Shown: piece after piece, positions 1 to 8,246 of the stretch
Layout of the letters: each line of letters opens with the position of its first letter
How positions within the stretch are numbered: position 1 is the stretch's first letter
Assembly: GCF_018035235.1 (NCBI RefSeq)
Contig: NZ_WPCV01000005.1
Location: 124,001 to 188,000, forward strand
Source of the DNA: Citrobacter sp. On2M
GTDB taxonomy: Bacteria > Pseudomonadota > Gammaproteobacteria > Enterobacterales > Enterobacteriaceae
Reading direction: 5' to 3'
DNA: 64,000 bases
The notes under the pieces: generated by a model
What the model saw: only the letters and a program-made list of their open reading frames with translations
What the model was told of the DNA's origin: nothing
Database searches by the model: none
Made by a program: the position numbers and the translations under genes

Positions 1-101
1 TGTTCGAGTTCAACATGAGCGGGAAGCAGCTCGACGAGTACGTGAAGAAGCAGGTCACGGATTATCGTGAGCAGGCGAAAGCCTTCGGTCTGGCGAAATA
101 A
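1..101 (+). CDS. tctC: TctC, tricarboxylate-binding protein, C-terminal end only
   Basis: Only the last 32 codons are present, reading in frame from base 3 to a TAA at 99-101 and ending in KAFGLAK. The gene begins outside the window. TctC proteins are periplasmic solute-binding proteins (Bug family) that hand citrate and other tricarboxylates to the TctAB membrane complex. The identification rests mainly on position: tctB starts 15 bases downstream and tctA follows, which is the standard tctCBA order. The fragment itself is too short to identify alone. Confidence 0.8.
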   Translation, partial: FEFNMSGKQLDEYVKKQVTDYREQAKAFGLAK

Positions 102-118
102 GCACAGAGGCAAAGATG

Positions 119-550
119 ATGAGCGATCGTATTTTTGCAGGTATCTGGCTGTTGCTCTGTATAGCCGGGCTGTTCGTGGCCTGGCAAATCACCAGCGAAT
201 ATAGCTATGAGCCAGTTGGGCCGCGTCCCTTTCCGCTTGGCATTATCAGTCTGATGCTGGTCTGTGCCGTGGCGCTGCTGTTGCGCCATCCCGACACTAT
301 CAGTTGGCCCCGCCGTCACGTGCTGCAAAAGCTGCTGACGATGGTAATTGTGCTGTTGATGTACGCCTGGGGTTTCGAATGGCTCGGTTTTCCCATCGCC
401 ACCGCCATTCTCACCGTAGTGATTGGCATGCTGTTCGGCGCAACCATTCCGGCTGCGGGTATTTCGGGCGCGGTGCTCGGCATTCTGCTGTGGTATGCCT
501 TTGACCGCCTGCTTGACGTCACCTTACCTCTCGGCGCCTGGCTGGGTTAA
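119..550 (+). CDS. tctB: TctB, small membrane subunit of the tricarboxylate transporter
   Basis: A protein of about 143 residues with four hydrophobic segments, the usual make-up of the TctB small subunit of tripartite tricarboxylate transporters. It partners TctA in the inner membrane and receives substrate from TctC. Two in-frame ATGs lie side by side at 116 and 119. An AGAGG stretch just upstream serves either, and I chose the second because the protein then starts MSDRIFAG, the usual TctB N-terminus as I recall it. The stop is ten bases before the tctA ATG, so the genes are cotranscribed. Confidence 0.9.
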   Translation: MSDRIFAGIWLLLCIAGLFVAWQITSEYSYEPVGPRPFPLGIISLMLVCAVALLLRHPDTISWPRRHVLQKLLTMVIVLLMYAWGFEWLGFPIATAILTVVIGMLFGATIPAAGISGAVLGILLWYAFDRLLDVTLPLGAWLG

Positions 551-560
551 CGGAGAAACG

Positions 561-2075
561 ATGGATACCTGGATTTATCTTTCACAAGGTTTCGCGGTGG
601 CCATGACGCCGGAAAACCTGGTCATCGCCCTGATTGGCTGTTTTGTCGGTACCATTGTCGGGCTGTTGCCTGGACTGGGGCCAATCAACGGTGTGGCGAT
701 CCTCCTGCCTCTGGCCTTCGCTTTGCACCTGCCTGCTGAGTCTGCACTGATCCTGCTGGCGACAGTCTATATCGGCTGTGAATACGGCGGGCGAATCTCG
801 TCGATTTTGCTGAACGTGCCCGGCGATGCGGCGGCGATTATGACCGCGCTGGATGGTTACCCGATGGCGCAGCAAGGCCGCGGTGGTGTGGCGCTTTCTA
901 TCTCTGCGGTCAGCTCTTTCTTTGGTTCGCTCATCGCTATCGGCGGCATCATTCTGTTTGCCCCGGCATTAGCCCAGTGGTCGCTGGCCTTCGGTCCGGC
1001 TGAATACTTTGCCTTAATGGTTTTCGCCATTGCATGCCTCGGCAGCATGATGGCGCAAAATCCGCTGAAATCATTTCTGGCAGCGCTCATCGGTCTGGGA
1101 CTCGCGACCGTCGGCGTAGACGCCAATACCGGGGTTTATCGCTTTACCTTTGACAGTGTCCATCTTTCCGACGGTGTGCAGTTTATCGTGGTGGTGATTG
1201 GGCTGTTCTCTGTCTCAGAAATATTGTTAATGCTGGAACATACCAGCAGTGGCCAGACGCTGGTGCGTAAAACGGGTCGCATGCTATTTAACGCTAAAGA
1301 AGGCGCGCAGTGCGCTGGCGCAACCTTGCGCTCGTCGGTGATTGGCTTTTTCGTCGGGGTCCTGCCCGGCGCAGGCGCGACCATTGCGAGTGCTATCACC
1401 TACATGACGGAGAAAAAACTCAGCGGCAACAGCGACAGCTTCGGTAAAGGTGATATACGCGGAGTGGCGGCCCCCGAAGCAGCAAACAACGCCTCGGCCT
1501 GCGGCTCGTTCATTCCGATGCTGACGCTCGGCGTGCCGGGTTCCGGCACCACGGCGGTAATGATGGGCGCGCTAACGCTTTACAACATCACACCGGGGCC
1601 GGCCATGTTTACCGAGCAGCCGGATATCGTCTGGGGGCTGATTGCAGCGCTGCTGATTGCCAACGTGATGCTGCTGGTGATGAACATCCCGCTGATCGGT
1701 TTGTTTACCCGTATGCTGACCATCCCGCTGTGGTTTTTAGTACCGGCTATTGCAGCGGTTTCAGCCGTGGGCGTGTATGCCGTCCACAGCACCACCTTCG
1801 ATCTGGTGCTGATGGTTGCCTTAGGCGTGCTGGGCTACATATTGCGTAAAATGCACTTCCCGATGTCGCCGTTAATTTTAGGCTTCGTTCTCGGGGAAAT
1901 GTTGGAGCAGAACCTGCGCCGGGCGCTGTCCATCAGTAACGGGAGTATGGATATTCTGTGGGCCAGCGGCGTGGCAAAAGTGCTGTTGGTAATGGCGGTA
2001 GTAGTTATTGTGGTCCCGCCGGTGCTGCGCCTGATCCGTAAACGTAACAGTAAACCGCAGGTAGATGCAGGTTAG
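561..2075 (+). CDS. tctA: TctA, large permease subunit of the tricarboxylate transporter
   Basis: A polytopic inner-membrane protein of 504 residues, the typical TctA length. The two characteristic glycine/proline-rich repeats are visible: [16 protein letters not shown] near residue 35 and [15 protein letters not shown] near residue 268, which point to an internal duplication. It forms the transport channel for citrate-type substrates with TctB. The open frame extends upstream to 423, but that part overlaps tctB. The ATG at 561 follows a GGAG ribosome-binding site and gives the family length. No tctDE two-component genes are visible in this window. Confidence 0.94.
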   Translation: MDTWIYLSQGFAVAMTPENLVIALIGCFVGTIVGLLPGLGPINGVAILLPLAFALHLPAESALILLATVYIGCEYGGRISSILLNVPGDAAAIMTALDGYPMAQQGRGGVALSISAVSSFFGSLIAIGGIILFAPALAQWSLAFGPAEYFALMVFAIACLGSMMAQNPLKSFLAALIGLGLATVGVDANTGVYRFTFDSVHLSDGVQFIVVVIGLFSVSEILLMLEHTSSGQTLVRKTGRMLFNAKEGAQCAGATLRSSVIGFFVGVLPGAGATIASAITYMTEKKLSGNSDSFGKGDIRGVAAPEAANNASACGSFIPMLTLGVPGSGTTAVMMGALTLYNITPGPAMFTEQPDIVWGLIAALLIANVMLLVMNIPLIGLFTRMLTIPLWFLVPAIAAVSAVGVYAVHSTTFDLVLMVALGVLGYILRKMHFPMSPLILGFVLGEMLEQNLRRALSISNGSMDILWASGVAKVLLVMAVVVIVVPPVLRLIRKRNSKPQVDAG

Positions 2076-2083
2076 TCAATATT

Positions 2084-2117
2084 GCCGGCCAACTACGCGA
2101 TGGCGTTGTTGGCCGGC
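2084..2117 (+). terminator. Stem-loop after tctA
   Basis: A perfect 10-bp inverted repeat, GCCGGCCAAC and GTTGGCCGGC, separated by 14 bases and starting eight bases after the tctA stop. There is no long T run, so it may work as a weak or factor-assisted terminator or as an mRNA 3'-end stabiliser. It lies between tctA and the converging diguanylate cyclase gene and marks the left edge of the AT-rich block. Confidence 0.55.
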
Positions 2118-2131
2118 TAACATACTGCTGG

Positions 2132-3502
2132 TTATGGCTGTACGCACGGACACGTTAGCTCGTGGGGACCGCAGTAATACATCACTTTATTTCTGCCTGC
2201 ATTTTTTGCGGCGTAAAGTGCAGCATCAGCATAGGAAACGACTTTATCACCCGATTCATCTTTCGGAGAACTAAAATAAACCCCGATGCTTATGGTCATC
2301 TGTTCTTTAATACCAAATACATTTGGCGGTAACGTGAGTTTTTCTACATTTTGTCGAATCCGCTCAGCCACCACCATAGCCTCCTGTTTATCATTGCATT
2401 TTAATAAAATGCCAAACTCCTCTCCCCCCACCCGAGCAAATACATCGGAGTCACGAATCGATTTATTAATGATATAAACGATGGAGACGATCACCTTATC
2501 TCCCTCCTGATGTCCATAAGTGTCGTTAATCCTCTTAAATTTATCAATATCAAGCATCAACACACAAACATTTCCACGTAGCATGGCAGAGTTAAGTGTT
2601 TTATAGAACAGCTTACGATTATAAATTTTGGTTAGTGCATCTCTCATAGAGGATTCCGTTTCTCTTTTTAGTAGCAGGAAAGTATTAAACATTAAAATTG
2701 AGATTACGCATAATGCGCTTATTATTTCAAGTCCGCGACTGACGTACCAGATATACATACTGTACTCATCAAGAGTGATAAGTAATAAATTGGTTAATAT
2801 CGCCGAGCAGCACATCAGAGCGATACTGACCCACAACGCATTGTTCAATCGGGTTTTCAATGTAAGGTAGACTAAAGCTATGGCCCAACCTGCAATTAAC
2901 GAATAAATGTATCTTAATTCCCAATGCAACGTCACCAGATCGTCTTTTAAACAGGTGATATCTATCACGACATCGGGATTATAACTTGATAAATTATGAG
3001 CAAGAATACCTATTGCGACCACAACGATGACCGTTATCATCTCCAGTATCGGCTTCTTTTGTTTATCCTCAATGACAATCGTATCGTTTCTATACGCTTT
3101 AATGCCGATACACAGCGTAATGATAAAACTCAATTGCCGAAAGTAGTAAAAGATAGCAATGTCATTGCTTCTCTGTTCGATTGAAACACTATCATTAATC
3201 AGCGCCTGCACAATATAGATCGTTTCAATAAAATAGATATCACAGCTAATAAATGCTATACCCAGAATAAAGATATAGGATAACTCTTTTCGACATAGAT
3301 ATTGAAACAGCATAAACAAAAACATTATTGCATAGAGAAACAACAGTCCCACAATGACGATTAAGTATGTTGTTTGCGGGACGTTTTTTACACTTATTTT
3401 AAATTGCGAAAGACATAACCCCACGCCCAAATACAAGACGATCAATATAACATAAAAACCAATAATCCACCCATTACTAAATCTATACGTTTTTTTGTTC
3501 AT
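2132..3502 (-). CDS. Membrane diguanylate cyclase, MASE4-GGDEF (DgcT-like)
   Basis: A 456-residue protein. About residues 10-285 hold seven or eight hydrophobic segments resembling the MASE4 sensor of E. coli DgcT (YcdT), with shared stretches such as NDIAIFYYFRQ and the DEYSMYIWYVSRGLEIIS region. The rest is a GGDEF domain with the DIDKFKRINDTYGH motif, an intact GGEEF active site and an RDSD inhibitory site five residues before it. It should therefore make cyclic di-GMP from GTP and be product-inhibited. The frame opens at 3532, but the ATG at 3502 has GGAT at a usable distance upstream and starts MNKKTYRFSN. It converges on tctA and begins the accessory block. What it senses cannot be told. 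Confidence 0.88.
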   Translation of the reverse strand: MNKKTYRFSNGWIIGFYVILIVLYLGVGLCLSQFKISVKNVPQTTYLIVIVGLLFLYAIMFLFMLFQYLCRKELSYIFILGIAFISCDIYFIETIYIVQALINDSVSIEQRSNDIAIFYYFRQLSFIITLCIGIKAYRNDTIVIEDKQKKPILEMITVIVVVAIGILAHNLSSYNPDVVIDITCLKDDLVTLHWELRYIYSLIAGWAIALVYLTLKTRLNNALWVSIALMCCSAILTNLLLITLDEYSMYIWYVSRGLEIISALCVISILMFNTFLLLKRETESSMRDALTKIYNRKLFYKTLNSAMLRGNVCVLMLDIDKFKRINDTYGHQEGDKVIVSIVYIINKSIRDSDVFARVGGEEFGILLKCNDKQEAMVVAERIRQNVEKLTLPPNVFGIKEQMTISIGVYFSSPKDESGDKVVSYADAALYAAKNAGRNKVMYYCGPHELTCPCVQP

Positions 3503-4253
3503 ACTTATCCAGGTGATGAATATTTCTGGCATTTTTATATTATTTATCTTTCCTTTGCAAATAAAGTTTATTAGTCATAATACAACTGTATGTTTTCTAA
3601 GAAAATTAAATTACTCATCAGCCAGATGTATAAAATTTATTATTGACATAAAATTCACTATTTTGTGTCGATATTGTTACCACACACAAAAAAAATTATA
3701 ATTTTCATAATAGCAAGTAATCCTCCTAAAAAAAATTAACGTAGGTGCCTTAGAGATTTTTAAAAAGTTATACTCGTATGGCTTACACATCCAGTTACCA
3801 GAAGTACTTATGCTTTCATCACACAAAAGAGTTAATTTCCACCAGACGGTTGTCTGGCAATGCATTGCACATTTCTTATGTTAGATCGATGCACATTTTA
3901 GTCCACATGGTAATTATTAGATTTTTATTCAAATTATATTATTTTTAATAAATTTAACATTTAATAAACATCAATTTTCTATTATATTGATTAAACCTTT
4001 ATCATTATTTAATAAATACCAGGAGCATTATCGCCAAATTCATCAAAACACATAATGTTATAATTAACAAAAAAACATCTTCACAATTGATTTTATTGGA
4101 TTTTTTGTAACCCCTGAATTAAATCAACCCGCAAAAATGCCAAATATAAAACTGTGAGCTATTTACTAAATCAATGTTAAAGCTATTATTAAAGAAGAGT
4201 TCATCAATGAACCATTCAAGCCAATAGTTATCATTTTGCGCCATGAGGAAGAA
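3503..4253. other. AT-rich intergenic region of about 750 bp, divergent promoters
   Basis: There is no convincing gene on either strand. The stretch is markedly AT-rich, with many A and T runs, and separates the diguanylate cyclase gene (leftward) from the PapB-like gene (rightward), so it must hold both promoters. Such sequence is a typical target of H-NS and StpA silencing; that is inferred from composition. An AGGAG motif at 4021 is followed only by an ATT-started 28-codon frame, which I do not call. Confidence 0.5.
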
Positions 4254-4550
4254 ATGAACATTAAGGATGGCTTTGCAGAACATTACTCTTCTATTCCAGC
4301 GCCAGGGACCCTAACACCAGGAATGGTAGATAAAACCCATTTCCATTTGCTTATTGATATATCCAGTATATATAGTGAAAAGATTATATACGCACTCGAA
4401 CTTCATTTAGTTAATGGATTAAAACGAAATGAAGCTTGTCTTATCAGCGGCATCTCACAGAGTTGTCTGTCAATTAAACTCAGGCAATTGCAACGCATTA
4501 GTCGCTCCGTCGTACAGATGTACCCTTGGTATTGTGCAAATATTAATTAA
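4254..4550 (+). CDS. PapB/FocB-family transcriptional regulator, orphan copy 1
   Basis: A 98-residue protein whose residues of about 25-95 match the PapB/FocB/FaeA-like pattern: FHLLIDISSIYSEKIIYALE, then a region with LVNGLKRNEAC, SIKLRQLQRIS and a final MYPWY. PapB-type proteins oligomerise on AT-rich DNA and control phase-variable fimbrial operons. The start at 4254 has GAGGA four bases upstream; a TTG at 4236 in the same frame is less likely. A LuxR-type gene follows after 19 bases, so the two are probably one operon. No fimbrial subunit, usher or chaperone gene is nearby, which makes its target unknown. Confidence 0.82.
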   Translation: MNIKDGFAEHYSSIPAPGTLTPGMVDKTHFHLLIDISSIYSEKIIYALELHLVNGLKRNEACLISGISQSCLSIKLRQLQRISRSVVQMYPWYCANIN

Positions 4551-4569
4551 CTTACCTAATTCATATAAA

Positions 4570-5145
4570 ATGAGTAATAATATTAAGATCGTGTGCGTAT
4601 CGGCTAATAGCTATCTGAAGTTAGCCATCCAGAACCTGGTGGATTTCACATGGATAAATGAATCAGACCTTTCGCCCGCGTTTTGCTATCCATCAGCAAG
4701 CATCGGCATCATGTTGCTAGTAACCACGGGTAGTACCCTTAAACAACGTATCAAAATGCTCGATATGACGCGTAAGATTTCCAACAACTACGGCTGGAAA
4801 GGCATTGTGTTATATGATCAAAAAAATGCGAATGAAAGACGTTTTGTCGATATGACCGGACTGAGGGCCTATGACATCAGAACGCCGATTGCGGATTTAA
4901 AAGATTCCATTGAAAGAAGTACTTATCTTCGCTCCCGTCATCCTCACTGTGCTAACGGCATATTGGGGCTTACAAAATATCAATGGGAAGCATTATGGCT
5001 CTCATTTATAGGTGTTGAGATAAAAGAGATTGCAGAAAAGACTGGACGTACACCACCAACATTGTATGCGCACAGGAAAGCAGGTCTAAACTATTTAAAA
5101 TTGAATCATCTTCATGAATTCAAAAATGTCATAGCTAGCTTTTAA
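4570..5145 (+). CDS. LuxR-type helix-turn-helix regulator
   Basis: A 191-residue protein. The last 60 or so residues form a GerE/LuxR-type DNA-binding domain (LTKYQWEALWLSFIGVEIKE, then IAEKTGRTPPTLYAHRKAGL). The first 110 look like a degenerate receiver-type domain without a clear phosphorylation aspartate, as in several enterobacterial LuxR-like regulators such as RcsA, BglJ or CsgD. The frame is open from 4429, inside the PapB-like gene. I chose the ATG at 4570, just after that gene's stop, although its ribosome-binding site is poor and translational coupling is likely. Ligand and targets are unknown. Confidence 0.75.
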   Translation: MSNNIKIVCVSANSYLKLAIQNLVDFTWINESDLSPAFCYPSASIGIMLLVTTGSTLKQRIKMLDMTRKISNNYGWKGIVLYDQKNANERRFVDMTGLRAYDIRTPIADLKDSIERSTYLRSRHPHCANGILGLTKYQWEALWLSFIGVEIKEIAEKTGRTPPTLYAHRKAGLNYLKLNHLHEFKNVIASF

Positions 5146-5215
5146 TGTAGATACTTGAGAAAATCATTCTACTCCATTTTAAGTTCCTCTCCTCTATACG
5201 TTAATGAATATTTTA

Positions 5216-5248
5216 ACGCCCCTTATCGATGCAAATCATCAGGGGCGT
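5216..5248. terminator. Bidirectional hairpin between the LuxR-type and Wzz-like genes
   Basis: A perfect 8-bp inverted repeat, ACGCCCCT and AGGGGCGT, with a 17-base loop, lying between two converging genes. AT-rich sequence flanks both sides (TTTTA on the left), so it could terminate transcription from either direction. It is also one of the few GC-rich spots in the block. Confidence 0.6.
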
Positions 5249-5269
5249 AATTACGTTAAGTGGAGCAGT

Positions 5270-5944
5270 TTACTTAATATTAAACTGACAATTTATACAT
5301 TTATTTTCTTCTTGACGGTTATGGTAGCTTAACATCACCAATAACAAAGAAAAAATAAGTCCTACAAGCGCTGACAATAAAAGAACCATAGTAGTATTGT
5401 ATCGAGCCACCACTACCGGCTCTGATATAATAACAATATCGCCCTTATCCAAATAACGTTTCGTTGCCACTGCGATTAGATAGGCACGCGATAGGGTCTC
5501 TGTTGATTTATTATCAGCGTGCCGCGCATTTAACTCCTGCAATACGTTGTCGACATCATCTGCATACCATGCATTGAGTGCGGCGTTAAGAGAGAGCAGT
5601 GAGTTCTCAATTTCATTTGCTTCATTCCTGGAAACCAAGGCTTTCAGATTCAGGGTATTACTTTTTTTATTTTCATTGACACTAAAGCGACTATCAACTC
5701 TGGACACCAATAATGTTTTGAATATTTCATTACGGCATTCAACATCATCGTTGCATGAAGTGTAAAAAAATGGTGAGTAAACTTTCGGTGTAATATCAAG
5801 TGTTAACGTCACCTTATCGTTATTGATGTAACAAAACACGCCACCTATTACAATACAGAAAAACACGATAAATGATATTAGTAGATATTTATTAAAGGCA
5901 TACTTTATAAAATCTAATAAATCAATTTCTTCATTAGAGCTCAT
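5270..5944 (-). CDS. Wzz-like chain-length-determinant family membrane protein
   Basis: A 224-residue protein with the polysaccharide co-polymerase layout: an N-terminal IDLLDFIKYAFNKYLL motif leading into a membrane helix (about residues 20-42), a periplasmic part with a probable coiled region, and a C-terminal helix (MVLLLSALVGLIFSLLLVML). It ends with a short cytoplasmic tail containing two cysteines. Known Wzz proteins set O-antigen or capsule chain length but are usually longer (about 320 residues or more), so the periplasmic domain here is short. The ATG at 5944 has GGGGTG upstream and is preferred over one at 5959. No glycosyltransferase or polymerase gene is near, so the function is uncertain. 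Confidence 0.65.
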   Translation of the reverse strand: MSSNEEIDLLDFIKYAFNKYLLISFIVFFCIVIGGVFCYINNDKVTLTLDITPKVYSPFFYTSCNDDVECRNEIFKTLLVSRVDSRFSVNENKKSNTLNLKALVSRNEANEIENSLLSLNAALNAWYADDVDNVLQELNARHADNKSTETLSRAYLIAVATKRYLDKGDIVIISEPVVVARYNTTMVLLLSALVGLIFSLLLVMLSYHNRQEENKCINCQFNIK

Positions 5945-5959
5945 TTTTTCACCCCACAT

Positions 5960-6055
5960 TTACAAAGTGACAATCCAGGAAAGCAAGCATGCGATAAAAA
6001 CTGTGCTTACAGCCAGAGCACTAATGAATATCTTTGCTGATAAAGTATACTTCAT
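5960..6055 (-). CDS. Candidate 31-residue single-span membrane peptide upstream of the Wzz-like gene
   Basis: A short open frame reads MKYTLSAKIFISALAVSTVF followed by IACLLSWIVTL and a TAA at 5962-5960. It has two lysines near the N-terminus and then an unbroken hydrophobic stretch of about 22 residues, the profile of a small inner-membrane protein. GGATGATTAA precedes the ATG and may hold a weak ribosome-binding site. It ends 15 bases before the Wzz-like ATG at 5944, on the same strand, so the two would share an mRNA. The peptide is not one I recognise. Chance hydrophobic ORFs of this length do occur in AT-rich DNA, hence the moderate confidence. Confidence 0.5.
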   Translation of the reverse strand: MKYTLSAKIFISALAVSTVFIACLLSWIVTL

Positions 6056-6586
6056 TTAATCATCCATCTATCCCAGCCATATTTAACTTTGTATTATGAT
6101 AGTAAAATAAGACCAAGTGTAAACATGGAAAAAAAGTGGCTATTTTTTTTGTTATTCAACCTAACAAATACACAGTAAATTGTTAATAAAATAGTTAACG
6201 AATTGTGATATAAAAATGCACGTATCGTTATTACAAATAAAAGTTATATAAATTTAATAAAATATATCGCTAAACAAAGAATAATCCATAACTCAAGTTA
6301 AAATGTAACAATATGTTTCATCAACCAAAGGAAAATAATCACCACCGCAAAATTTCATAAAAACACTTGAAAACCTACTCTATACATCGCCGTCCAGGAT
6401 CGATAAACACTTAATCATTCGCTCATGCTTCACAATAATGAACTCGTTATATATATCATTTTTTATATAAATTTATATAAAATTAGATTATTGATTTTTA
6501 CGGATTTTAGATTAAATTAGAGTTATTACAAATTATTAAATTTTATATTTTTCTATGGCAAAAAATGAACTTTTGAAACCAAAGCC
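6056..6586. other. AT-rich intergenic region between divergent genes
   Basis: About 530 bp of strongly AT-rich sequence with repeated TTTATATAAA-like stretches near 6450-6490. It must contain the leftward promoter for the small peptide and Wzz-like gene and the rightward promoter for the second PapB-like gene. I saw no credible ORF and no recognisable operator. The composition suggests binding by H-NS-type or PapB-type proteins, which is inference. Confidence 0.45.
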
Positions 6587-6598
6587 ATGGATCCTTTT

Positions 6599-6943
6599 AT
6601 GTCACAGCGCCATCCTTCTCAGTCACACTGCCGTCCACGTAGCTATCGTTCTTTGTCAAATGGAAGCCTCAGCGAAGAACATTTCAATGTTTTAATTAAA
6701 ATCGCTCGCATCAACAGCAGGAATAATATTGCAGCACTAAAAGATTTCCTGGTCGTCGGGAAGAAACGCAAAGATGCCTGCAACGCGAATAAAACTTCAT
6801 TAAGTTACTTCTCAGTTAAACTGCGTCAGTTACAGAGTATTAGCGACGATATTATTACCATCTACCCTTTCTACGCCGAGTATTCACAGTCGTATTCGGT
6901 CTCTGCCAATAGCGCAACTGAGCAATCAAAGCAGTCGCCATAA
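6599..6943 (+). CDS. PapB/FocB-family transcriptional regulator, orphan copy 2
   Basis: A 114-residue protein. Residues of about 28-92 carry the PapB-type core: EEHFNVLIKIARINSRNNIA, then KDFLVVGKKRKDACNANK, YFSVKLRQLQSIS and IYPFY. It is closer to the classical PapB pattern than the first copy at 4254, and the two have diverged well beyond a recent duplication. An ATG at 6587 is in frame, but GGAT before the ATG at 6599 makes the latter slightly better; both are possible. It stands alone, with no fimbrial operon on either side. A hairpin lies 25 bases downstream. Confidence 0.82.
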   Translation: MSQRHPSQSHCRPRSYRSLSNGSLSEEHFNVLIKIARINSRNNIAALKDFLVVGKKRKDACNANKTSLSYFSVKLRQLQSISDDIITIYPFYAEYSQSYSVSANSATEQSKQSP

Positions 6944-6968
6944 ATCTGAAGAAGAAAAAGACTAATTG

Positions 6969-6987
6969 GCCACGTGGAACACGTGGC
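6969..6987. terminator. Perfect hairpin after the second PapB-like gene
   Basis: GCCACGTG and CACGTGGC form an 8-bp perfect inverted repeat with a 3-base loop, 25 bases after the stop codon. No T run follows on the plus strand, so it is a weak intrinsic terminator at best. The CACGTG cores could also be a protein site. Confidence 0.4.
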
Positions 6988-7111
6988 ACCACTCAAAAAA
7001 TTCATTAATAACCAAAAAGTTAGATAGACAAAAAATCTGCTGGTATGACGCCTGATAGCTCGCCTTCCCGCCTCACCCCGTGATATCCACACCGTTTGCA
7101 ATGTTAAATAA

Positions 7112-7131
7112 TTGTTGCTTTTGATCACAAA
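7112..7131 (+). promoter_or_regulatory. Candidate CRP site upstream of glaH
   Basis: TTGCTTTTGATCACAA contains a perfect right half-site (TCACA) but a poor left half. In E. coli the csiD promoter is known to depend on sigma-S and cAMP-CRP, with a CRP site well upstream of the start, which fits this location about 120 bases before the gene. The sequence match alone is weak. The whole 6944-7249 gap holds only this and the hairpin at 6969. Confidence 0.35.
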
Positions 7132-7249
7132 TAATAAACAAAGAAGCTCATTCTGTGCGCGTTTTTCAAAAATGTAGATATTTTTAATTTATGGCTACGA
7201 AATGAGCTGCGCCATATCTCCCTGACAATCTACTGAGAGGAACGATTTG

Positions 7250-8227
7250 ATGAACGCACTGACTGCCGTAAAACCTAACGCAGAAGATCCAGCCCAGCAC
7301 TACAGCGGTTTCACGTTGAAACCATCAGCCCAGTCCCCACGCCTGCTCGAGCTGACTTTTTCCGCTGAGACCACTGAGCAATTTCTGCAAGCCGTGGCGC
7401 AGTGGCCGGTACAGGCACTGGAATACAAATCCTTCCTGCGATTCAAAGTCGGCAAAATCCTTGATGACCTTTGCGGCAATCAGTTGCAACCTCTGCTGCT
7501 GAAAACGTTGCTCGATCGTGCCGAAGGCGCACTGCTGATCAATGCCGTTGGCGTGGATGATGTGGCGCAGGCAGAAGAGATGGTCAAGCTGGCGACGGCG
7601 GTTGCGCATCTTATTGGACGCTCCAATTTTGATGCGATGAGTGGGCAATACTATGCACGTTTTGTAGTGAAAAATGTCGATAACTCAGACAGCTATCTGC
7701 GTCAGCCGCACCGTGTTATGGAGCTACATAACGACGGAACCTACCTCGAAGAGGTAACAGACTATGTACTGATGATGAAGATTGACGAGCAGAACATGAC
7801 CGGCGGTAACTCGCTGCTGCTGCACCTCGACGACTGGGAACATCTGGAGCAGTACTTTACCCATCCGCTGGCACGCCGCCCCATGCGCTTTGCCGCGCCG
7901 CCAAGCAAAAACGTGAGCCAGGAAGTGTTCCATCCGGTGTTTGACGTTGACCAGCAGGGTCGTCCGGTAATGCGTTACATCGACCAGTTCGTCCAGCCAA
8001 AAGACTATGAAGAAGGCGTCTGGCTGAGCGACCTGTCCGACGCGCTGGAAACCAGCAAAAGCATTATTTCCGTACCGGTTTCAGTCGGTAAATTCCTGCT
8101 GATCAACAACCTGTTCTGGCTACACGGTCGCGATCGTTTCACCTCGCATCCTGACCTGCGCCGCGAACTGATGCGCCAGCGTGGTTATTTCGCTTACGCG
8201 ACCAACCACTACCAGACCCATCAGTAA
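7250..8227 (+). CDS. glaH: Glutarate 2-hydroxylase GlaH (CsiD)
   Basis: A 325-residue Fe(II)/2-oxoglutarate-dependent oxygenase, the same length as E. coli CsiD. It hydroxylates glutarate to L-2-hydroxyglutarate in the lysine/cadaverine breakdown route. The iron ligands are visible as HND (in [12 protein letters not shown], about residue 160) and a distal histidine in [11 protein letters not shown]. The following arginines in RRELMRQR include the likely 2-oxoglutarate anchor. The ATG at 7250 follows a GAGAGGA ribosome-binding site. It is the first gene of the glaH-lhgO-gabDTP-csiR operon, induced on carbon starvation in E. coli. Confidence 0.95.
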   Translation: MNALTAVKPNAEDPAQHYSGFTLKPSAQSPRLLELTFSAETTEQFLQAVAQWPVQALEYKSFLRFKVGKILDDLCGNQLQPLLLKTLLDRAEGALLINAVGVDDVAQAEEMVKLATAVAHLIGRSNFDAMSGQYYARFVVKNVDNSDSYLRQPHRVMELHNDGTYLEEVTDYVLMMKIDEQNMTGGNSLLLHLDDWEHLEQYFTHPLARRPMRFAAPPSKNVSQEVFHPVFDVDQQGRPVMRYIDQFVQPKDYEEGVWLSDLSDALETSKSIISVPVSVGKFLLINNLFWLHGRDRFTSHPDLRRELMRQRGYFAYATNHYQTHQ

Positions 8228-8246
8228 GCGCGAAGGAAAAAAGCGG

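Noticed and set aside
4027-4110. 28-codon frame with AGGAG upstream and an ATT start
   Set aside because: ATT starts are very rare, the peptide has no recognisable feature, and the region is AT-rich so chance frames are expected.
2132-6943. AT-rich block as a prophage or defence island
   Set aside because: No integrase, phage structural, toxin-antitoxin, nuclease or helicase gene is present; all recognisable products are signalling, regulatory or envelope proteins.
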